DNA of 64,000 nucleotides from Campylobacteraceae bacterium (GTDB lineage Bacteria; Campylobacterota; Campylobacteria; Campylobacterales; Campylobacteraceae): NCBI GenBank assembly GCA_031268335.1, contig JAIRXG010000011.1, positions 62,001 to 126,000 of the forward strand, read 5' to 3'. Shown piece by piece: positions 58,175 to 64,000 of this stretch (position 1 is its first letter; each line of letters starts with the position of its first letter). The notes under the pieces were generated by a model. It saw only the letters and a program-made list of their open reading frames with translations, ran no database searches and was not told where the DNA came from. The position numbers and the translations under genes were made by a program.

Positions 58175-61100
58175 TCAGCCTAATTCGTTTGAGTAGTCGG
58201 CTTGTGCCAAACGCTTTAACTGCCTGTATCTGCGTTTTGCATCTTCTCTATTGCGGTTGAAAAGCTCCTCTGCATGTACGGGATTTAGCTTCTTCAATGA
58301 AGCGTATCTTACTTCATTATTTAAGAACTCTTCATACAAAGACCAGTCCGGCTCTTTACCTGTGATTTTGATAGGATTTTTACCCTCTTTTTTGAGTCTG
58401 GGATCGTATGTGTATAATGGCCAGTAACCGCATTTTGTAGCAAGTTCGGCTTGATTGCCGGATTTACCAAGTCCGCCTTTGATACCATGAGCAATACAAG
58501 GAGAATAAGCTATAATCAAAGATGCTCCATCATAACTTTCTGCTTCTTCAATAGCTTTGATAGTCTGTGCTGCAGACGCGTTGGAATTTATTTGCGCAAC
58601 ATAAATATTTTCATAAGTCATAGCTATATAGCCCAAATCTTTCTTTTGTACCGCTTTGCCGGATGCCGTAAACTGCGCTATCGAACCAGCTCTTGAAGAC
58701 TTTGAACTTTGACCGCCTGTATTGGAATAAACTTCAGTATCAAGCACTAATAAATTTACATTCTCGCCGCTTGCCAACACATGATCAAGTCCGCCGTAAC
58801 CTATATCGTAAGCCCAGCCATCGCCTCCGATTATCCATTGAGAACGTTTGGCGAGATGCATTTTTAGATTTAATATCTCTTTTACTTCGGCAATTTGTGT
58901 ACTCTTTTCCAAAAGCGGCACAAGAGCGTTTCTAATCTTCAAACTTTCGACTCTATCATCTTTAAACTCAATCCACTCTTTAAATAACAATGACAATTCG
59001 CTCGACACTTTATCTTTTGCGCTTTGCATTAAATCTATTATGCGGTGTCTCATTGTCTCAGTGGCAACTTTCATACCAAGACCAAATTCAGCGTTGTCTT
59101 CAAAAAGCGAATTTGCCCATGAAGGTCCTCTGCCGTCGCTATTTTTACGATACGGCGTTGAAGGGGCAGACGCACCATAAATAGATGAGCAACCTGTGCC
59201 GTTAGCTATGCTCATACTCTCTCCGAATAATCTTGTTACAAGCGTTACATAAGGAGTTTCACCACATCCCGGACACGCGCCGTGAAATTCAAAAAGAGGT
59301 TGAGCAAAACCCACACCCTTTACGCTGTTTTTATTTAAAATATTATCTTTATAGGTAACTTTTTTGAAAAGATAATCCGCATTTACTTGTTCTTGCGCAT
59401 CAAGCGATTCTTGAAGAGGAACCATATCTAAGGATTTCTCTTTAGTAGGACATGCCGCTACACATAAATCGCAGCCCGTACAATCAAGCGGAGATACTTG
59501 AATTTTGTATTTAAGCCCCTCAACGCCTTTGCCCTTAGCTTCTATAGAGTGATTTTTTACCTCTTCGGGCGCTGCTTTAAACTCTTCATCATCTATCAAA
59601 AACCCTCTTATAACTGCATGCGGACATGCGAACACGCATTGATTACATTGGATACAATGCTCTTCTATCCATTTTGGAACGGTAACGCCAACGCCTCTTT
59701 TTTCATATTCGCTTGAGCCGTGCTCCATCGAACCGTCTTCATAGCCTTTAAATAAAGAAACGGCAAGTAAATTGCCTCTGGCAGCATTTACAGGTTTAGC
59801 TATTTTTTCGACATATTCCGTACCCTTATAATTGTCATTTTTTAAGCCTTTTTCATCAGGAAGATTTGCCCATGCAGGATCAACGTCAACCTTTACTAAC
59901 CCCTCAGCGCCTAAATCTATGGCTTTATAATTCATCTCAACTATCTGGTCGCCTTTTTTGCCATAAGCTTTATAGGCTTGCTTTTTCATATATTCTTGCG
60001 CTTTTTTATAATCAATAATATCGGCTAATTTAAAAAATGCCGATTGCATAATCGTATTGCTGCGATTTCCAAGACCGATTTCGCGCGCCAATTTGGTGGC
60101 GTTAATGATATAAAAATTTGCCTCTTGGCACGCCAAAATCTTTTTGACTTTATTTGGAATTCTCTCTATCGTCTCTTTCACGTCCCAAATAGAGTTCAGC
60201 AAAAATGTGCCTTTTTTTCTTATGCCGTCAACAACATCGTAAATATCCAAATATGCCGCGACAGAACATGCGACAAAATGCGGATTTGAAACAAGATAAG
60301 TTGAGCGGATAGGTTTTTTGCCAAATCTCAAATGCGACCTTGTAAAACCGCCTGATTTTTTAGAGTCATACGCAAAGTAAGCTTGCGAATACATGTCGGT
60401 TTCATCGCCGATAATTTTAACGGAACTTTTATTTGCTCCAACCGTTCCGTCCGCGCCAAGTCCGTAGAAAAGACACTCTTTTGTATCTTCATCGCTCAAA
60501 TCAACATCGCTTACAGGCTCGAGCGATTTAAATGTAACATCGTCCGTTATGCCTATAGTAAAGTCGTTTTTAGGATTTTTCTCATCTAAATTTTTAAATA
60601 CTGCCAAAATATGAGAAGGATTTACATCTTTTGAAGCAAGTCCGTATCTGCCGCCTATTATCAAAGGTGCGTTTTCTTTGCCGTAAAATGCGGCTCTAAT
60701 GTCTAAAAACAGCGGTTCGCCTATGGAACCGGACTCTTTTGTTCTGTCAAGAACAGCTATTTTTTTAACGGTTTTTGGCATAACTTTAAATAGATATTTT
60801 AAACTAAAAGGTCTATAAAGATGAGGTATGATAAGTCCTGCTTTTTTGCCCTGCGAATTCAAATAGTCGATAACCTCTTTAATACACTCCGTCGCAGAAC
60901 CCATAGCTATTATAATATTTTCAGCCTCTTGGTGTCCGTAAAATACAAACGGCGCATACTCTCTGCCGGTAACTTCGGAAATTTCACGCATATATTCCGC
61001 TACGATGTCAGGCAACGCTTCGTAAATCTCATTTTGTGCTTCGCGTCCTTGAAAATATATATCGTCATTTTGCGCACTTCCTCTGGTTTTAGGATTGTCC

Positions 61101-61729
61101 GGAGATAAAGCATCATCCCTGAACGCTTGCAGAGCAACTCTATCCAAAAGCTTATCAAATACGGCATAATCTATAACTTCAATCTTTTGTACTTCGTGCG
61201 AAGTTCTAAATCCGTCAAAAAAGTGTAAAAACGGCACTCTGCCTTTTATCGCGCTAAGATGCGCAACGCCCGCTAAGTCCATAACTTGCTGTACGGAACC
61301 TGTTGAGAGCATAGCAAAGCCCGTCTGTCTACATGCATAAACATCCTGATGGTCTCCAAAAATCGAAAGCGCGTGTGTAGCAAGCGTTCTAGCGCTCACA
61401 TGTATGACTCCAGGAAGCAATTGTCCTGCAATTTTATACATGTTTGGGATTTTTAAAAGCAATCCTTGCGAAGCGGTATAAGTGGTAGTCAATGCGCCGG
61501 CTTGCAAAGAACCGTGTACAGTGCCTGCAGCGCCGCCTTCACTTTGCATCTCAACGACCTTAACCGGCATTCCGAAAAGATTTTTCTTACCTTGTGCAGC
61601 CCATATGTCAGTAAAATCAGCCATAGGAGAAGACGGGGTGATGGGATATATTCCCGCAACTTCAGTAAATGCGTAAGCGGCGTAAGCGGCAGCCTCGTTG
61701 CCGTCCATTGTTCTCATAACCTTAGCCAT
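58175..61729 (-). CDS. nifJ: Pyruvate:ferredoxin (flavodoxin) oxidoreductase, single-chain
   Basis: PFOR oxidises pyruvate with CoA to acetyl-CoA and CO2 and reduces flavodoxin or ferredoxin. The 1184-residue homodimer-type chain has domain I with YPITPSSPMADFTD and the TPP-helper region, domain III GxGxDGTVGANK, two 4Fe-4S clusters near 690 and 748 (CIQCNQCVFACPH and CTGCDLCVAACP), extra cluster cysteines at GACPGCGETPY near 820, and the TPP-binding GGDGWAYDIGYGGLDH near 970. Two flavodoxin genes in the window give likely acceptors. It is monocistronic, with a palindromic terminator behind it. Confidence 0.98.
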   Translation of the reverse strand: MAKVMRTMDGNEAAAYAAYAFTEVAGIYPITPSSPMADFTDIWAAQGKKNLFGMPVKVVEMQSEGGAAGTVHGSLQAGALTTTYTASQGLLLKIPNMYKIAGQLLPGVIHVSARTLATHALSIFGDHQDVYACRQTGFAMLSTGSVQQVMDLAGVAHLSAIKGRVPFLHFFDGFRTSHEVQKIEVIDYAVFDKLLDRVALQAFRDDALSPDNPKTRGSAQNDDIYFQGREAQNEIYEALPDIVAEYMREISEVTGREYAPFVFYGHQEAENIIIAMGSATECIKEVIDYLNSQGKKAGLIIPHLYRPFSLKYLFKVMPKTVKKIAVLDRTKESGSIGEPLFLDIRAAFYGKENAPLIIGGRYGLASKDVNPSHILAVFKNLDEKNPKNDFTIGITDDVTFKSLEPVSDVDLSDEDTKECLFYGLGADGTVGANKSSVKIIGDETDMYSQAYFAYDSKKSGGFTRSHLRFGKKPIRSTYLVSNPHFVACSVAAYLDIYDVVDGIRKKGTFLLNSIWDVKETIERIPNKVKKILACQEANFYIINATKLAREIGLGNRSNTIMQSAFFKLADIIDYKKAQEYMKKQAYKAYGKKGDQIVEMNYKAIDLGAEGLVKVDVDPAWANLPDEKGLKNDNYKGTEYVEKIAKPVNAARGNLLAVSLFKGYEDGSMEHGSSEYEKRGVGVTVPKWIEEHCIQCNQCVFACPHAVIRGFLIDDEEFKAAPEEVKNHSIEAKGKGVEGLKYKIQVSPLDCTGCDLCVAACPTKEKSLDMVPLQESLDAQEQVNADYLFKKVTYKDNILNKNSVKGVGFAQPLFEFHGACPGCGETPYVTLVTRLFGESMSIANGTGCSSIYGASAPSTPYRKNSDGRGPSWANSLFEDNAEFGLGMKVATETMRHRIIDLMQSAKDKVSSELSLLFKEWIEFKDDRVESLKIRNALVPLLEKSTQIAEVKEILNLKMHLAKRSQWIIGGDGWAYDIGYGGLDHVLASGENVNLLVLDTEVYSNTGGQSSKSSRAGSIAQFTASGKAVQKKDLGYIAMTYENIYVAQINSNASAAQTIKAIEEAESYDGASLIIAYSPCIAHGIKGGLGKSGNQAELATKCGYWPLYTYDPRLKKEGKNPIKITGKEPDWSLYEEFLNNEVRYASLKKLNPVHAEELFNRNREDAKRRYRQLKRLAQADYSNELG

Positions 61730-61816
61730 AAACAGTTATCCTTATAATCAATTTTTACATATAAAAGTAGATGATTTTACCTATTATTTTCTTAATTATT
61801 CAAAAAAATGAAGAGT

Positions 61817-62491
61817 TTAGGGTATTTTACTAAAATTGTCCCTTACAAATGTTACTGCCTGTAAACTGTTTCTTGCGATATTGTCCGTAAACTGCATCAA
61901 ATCGTCTTTTTTACCATATCCGCACAATACTCCTACGCTGTTTATTTTAGCGTCTCTTGCCGCCATTAAATCCAAAATCGTATCGCCTATAATCCACGCA
62001 TTTTTCGTATTGTCGTTTAACAATGAAAGAGCTCTTAATATGGGTTCCGGATGCGGCTTAGGATTTTTGACGTCTTCTCGTCCGACCACTACTTTAAAAA
62101 ATTCCAAAAGCTCAAAATATTTCAGTATCTCTTTTGTATAAAGTGAAGTTTTAGTAGTAACTATACCTATATTTGCAAAAGTCGAAGCAATTTTTACAGC
62201 CTCTTTTGTTCCATCTATCAAAACGGTCTTTTTTGTAGCAACAGTTTTATAATGAGCTTTGTACGCCACCACAAACTCATCCGTTTTATCCATTTTCACG
62301 CCAAGTTTTGCGAACATTAAATCCAGCGGATAACCGATAAGGGAAGTGATTTTTTCAAAATCGGAAAATTTGACATTCATTTTTTTAAACGCTGCGTCAA
62401 AACTTTCCAAAATCGCAGGCGTTGAATCAATAAGTGTGCCATCCATATCAAAAAGTATAGTCAAGTTTTCTCCTTTATTCATTCTGTACAT
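61817..62491 (-). CDS. HAD-family phosphatase, phosphoglycolate-phosphatase-like
   Basis: The 224-residue protein has HAD motif I FDMDGTLIDS near residue 14, a helical cap domain, motif II VTTKTSLY, motif III KPHPEP and motif IV IGDTILDLMAARDA. This order and size fit Gph-type enzymes that remove phosphoglycolate or similar small sugar phosphates. The start could be at ATG 62491 or at ATG 62482 three codons later (M-N-K-G-E); the upstream TACATGTA at 62487 contains the first ATG. Substrate is inferred only from family. Confidence 0.85.
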   Translation of the reverse strand: MYRMNKGENLTILFDMDGTLIDSTPAILESFDAAFKKMNVKFSDFEKITSLIGYPLDLMFAKLGVKMDKTDEFVVAYKAHYKTVATKKTVLIDGTKEAVKIASTFANIGIVTTKTSLYTKEILKYFELLEFFKVVVGREDVKNPKPHPEPILRALSLLNDNTKNAWIIGDTILDLMAARDAKINSVGVLCGYGKKDDLMQFTDNIARNSLQAVTFVRDNFSKIP

Positions 62492-63187
62492 GTAGGGTTA
62501 TTTCGGTTTTGAAAACAAGCAGAAGGTTTTCATAACGTTATTTCCCTATACATGTAAATACGCCAAACCTTTTATGCGTTTATGCGTAAAATCGGTCTGT
62601 TTATTTTAGTATATGTAGTGCACTTCATAAATTACATGTATGGTTTTTATTTTACTAATCTATCCGATTTTAAAAACGCTTACATGCAAAAGACAAAAAA
62701 CATTTTTATATACAAAACGCTTTGACCTGCAAATACACCTCTATCAGCAACAATAGTGAGTATTGATTTTATACATGTAAAAGCGCTTTAATAAAAAATG
62801 ATAGTTTAACACAATCTTTTTGCTGCATGTTTAAAATGAAAAATATTTGCGGTATTATTTAAATGATACGTATTGCTTCAATGTTATTTAGTTGCTTTAG
62901 CCTATCGATCTCAAATTTCATCAATCTGCTTCTCAAAAAATCTTTCTTTGTCATCGATATACAAGCAAATCTTTTATAAAACCGCCATTGCATCATGTTA
63001 AATTAGAAATTTATAACGCTTCTAATCCTCAAAAACTAATAAAGTCATTGGGCATTTTAATTTTTTATTTTTTGAATGTTTTAAAATATGTTTTTATTTT
63101 TGCGGTTTTATTGCATGTAGCATTCGTATGTCAAAAATACAACCGCCATCATTTCGTGCTGCATCTTTTGTGAAGTTTTTGCAAATA
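62492..63187. other. Gene-free interval dense in TACATGTA
   Basis: Together with the site at 62487, this interval has TACATGTA at 62549, 62633 and 62772, plus near matches such as TTACATGCAA (62680) and ATATGTAG (62611). No tRNA, terminator or coding frame is convincing. A 31-codon reverse-strand reading near 62853-62948 (TKKDFLRSRLMKFEIDRLKQ) may be a relic but is too short to call. Confidence 0.6.
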
Positions 63188-63994
63188 TCACTTCTTTTGT
63201 GAAACTTCCAGTTGAGGATACGGTATCGTTATTCCCTCTTCGTCAAATTTAAGCTTCACGGTTTCATTTAGATAAAAATACACGTCCCAATAGTCGTCGT
63301 TTTTTACCCAAACTCTAACGGCAAAATTTACACTGCTTGGACCAAGCTCCAAAACAGCTACTAATGGAGTGGGGCTTTTTAGTATTCTTTCTTCTGCTGC
63401 GGCAATATTTTCCAAAATGCTTTTTGCTTTTCTCAAATCGTCTTCATAACCTATGCCAAATACCAAATCCACTCTGCGTACTTTTTTGCTTGAGTAGTTA
63501 ATGATATTGTTCGCAACTATTTTCGAGTTCGGAATAATTATCTGCTTGTTGTCATTTGTTCTTAAAACCGTACTAAAAATGTTTATAGATTCAACTGTGC
63601 CAAGCACTCCGGTAATCTCTATCATATCTTTTACTTTAAAAGGCTTAAAAAAGACTATCAAAAGTCCGGCGCCTATGCTTGAAAATGAATCTCTTAAAGC
63701 CATGCCTATGGCAAGACCCATTGCGCCGATAAGCGCAACAAACGATGTTGTTTCGACTCCCAAGTTTGCAAGCGCGGCAAGTACGACCACAAAAAGCAAC
63801 GCCATATAAACAGCGCTGCTTAAAAATGATGCGGTCGTCTCGTCCAATGATGTTTTGCCGATAACTCTAACAAACACCTTTGAAAGCCACAAAGCAATTT
63901 TTTTGCCTATAAAAAATATGAGTAAAGCTCCTATGACACGAAGTCCGTAAGAACTTATAAGTCCGATTATCTGTTCTTGTCCTAAAAATTCCAT
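63188..63994 (-). CDS. mscS: MscS-type mechanosensitive channel
   Basis: The 268-residue protein forms a heptameric inner-membrane pore that opens under membrane tension. Three N-terminal helices are present, with the pore-lining third helix marked by GAMGLAIGMALRDSFSSIGAG. The beta domain follows (FKVKDMIEITGVLGTVESI, FSTVLRTNDNKQIIIPNSKI), then the C-terminal domain VFGIGYEDDLRKAK. Length is close to E. coli MscS (286). The start ATG at 63994 is six bases from the window edge, so the ribosome-binding site cannot be judged. Confidence 0.95.
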   Translation of the reverse strand: MEFLGQEQIIGLISSYGLRVIGALLIFFIGKKIALWLSKVFVRVIGKTSLDETTASFLSSAVYMALLFVVVLAALANLGVETTSFVALIGAMGLAIGMALRDSFSSIGAGLLIVFFKPFKVKDMIEITGVLGTVESINIFSTVLRTNDNKQIIIPNSKIVANNIINYSSKKVRRVDLVFGIGYEDDLRKAKSILENIAAAEERILKSPTPLVAVLELGPSSVNFAVRVWVKNDDYWDVYFYLNETVKLKFDEEGITIPYPQLEVSQKK

Positions 63995-64000
63995 TATAAA

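Noticed and set aside
62988-63173. 61-codon hydrophobic plus-strand reading frame
   Set aside because: No ribosome-binding site, unusual composition and no family resemblance; AT-rich intergenic DNA gives such frames by chance.

Overview
This window comes from a low-GC Campylobacterota (Epsilonproteobacteria) genome. The signs are the gene order gatC-pilT-cvpA-fur-lysS-glyA-SPOR-aroE (the fur-lysS-glyA...aroE part is, from memory, also found in Campylobacter jejuni), a glutamine synthetase without the adenylylation tyrosine, an ArsRS-like two-component pair, the DUF2325-hypothetical-fldA trio, a large pyruvate:flavodoxin oxidoreductase, and a one-piece tmRNA whose tag resembles the Campylobacter and Helicobacter tags. 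Short-form HisG with a separate HisZ points to a Sulfurimonas/Sulfurovum-like lineage rather than Campylobacter itself. The genus is not decided by the sequence.

Layout. 1-3017: a U32 peptidase-family fragment cut by the window edge, a small coiled-coil protein, a histidinol-phosphate phosphatase of the PHP family and glnA. 3253-8355: a signalling operon (PAS/degenerate-HPt protein, a 1232-residue hybrid histidine kinase, a lone receiver). 8352-11183, minus strand: a YfgM-like and a BamB-like envelope protein, coaX and hisG. 11351-18141, plus strand: gatC, pilT, cvpA, fur, lysS, glyA, a SPOR protein, aroE. 18142-18921: decayed DNA with a Mrr-type restriction endonuclease relic. 18922-23287: recR, an ArsRS-like sensor/regulator pair, a Spy/CpxP-like periplasmic protein and dnaJ. 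23288-24528 has no gene. 24529-27747: purA, hisZ and a class V aminotransferase. 27869-30833: small accessory genes (secreted coiled-coil protein, frameshifted outer-membrane barrel, XRE regulator, aldo/keto reductase). 30898-41107: a twelve-gene type II secretion operon read G-H-F-K-L-M-N-C-D-E-I-J, with almost every junction overlapping. 41393-43421: ssrA (tmRNA), trpA, panB. 43429-45919: ruvB, an AI-2E family permease, a PNPOx-like protein. 46395-49903: a very large surface-polysaccharide enzyme split by a 14-C tract, which looks phase-variable. 50267-54213: luxS, a tandem Usp protein, two flavodoxins and a Fur-boxed DUF2325 operon. 54604-57588: a membrane protein and a Cache-sensor two-component pair. 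58175-63994: nifJ, a phosphoglycolate-phosphatase-like HAD enzyme and an MscS channel.

Functional themes. Anaerobic or microaerobic electron transfer is represented by nifJ plus two flavodoxins, one probably under Fur control and fur itself being in the window. Three two-component systems and the Spy/YfgM/BamB-like proteins point to envelope sensing. The T2SS operon supplies a secretin machine, but no prepilin peptidase lies in the window.

The most interesting signals are the palindromic octamer TACATGTA, counted 24 times by eye, in genes and between them, with four copies within 293 bp near 62.6 kb; the poly-C phase-variation switch; a 190-bp nested inverted-repeat element between the two flavodoxin genes; a tmRNA tag ending KIA instead of KAA; and a double Fur-box promoter. 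All positions and counts were obtained by reading; no software search was run.
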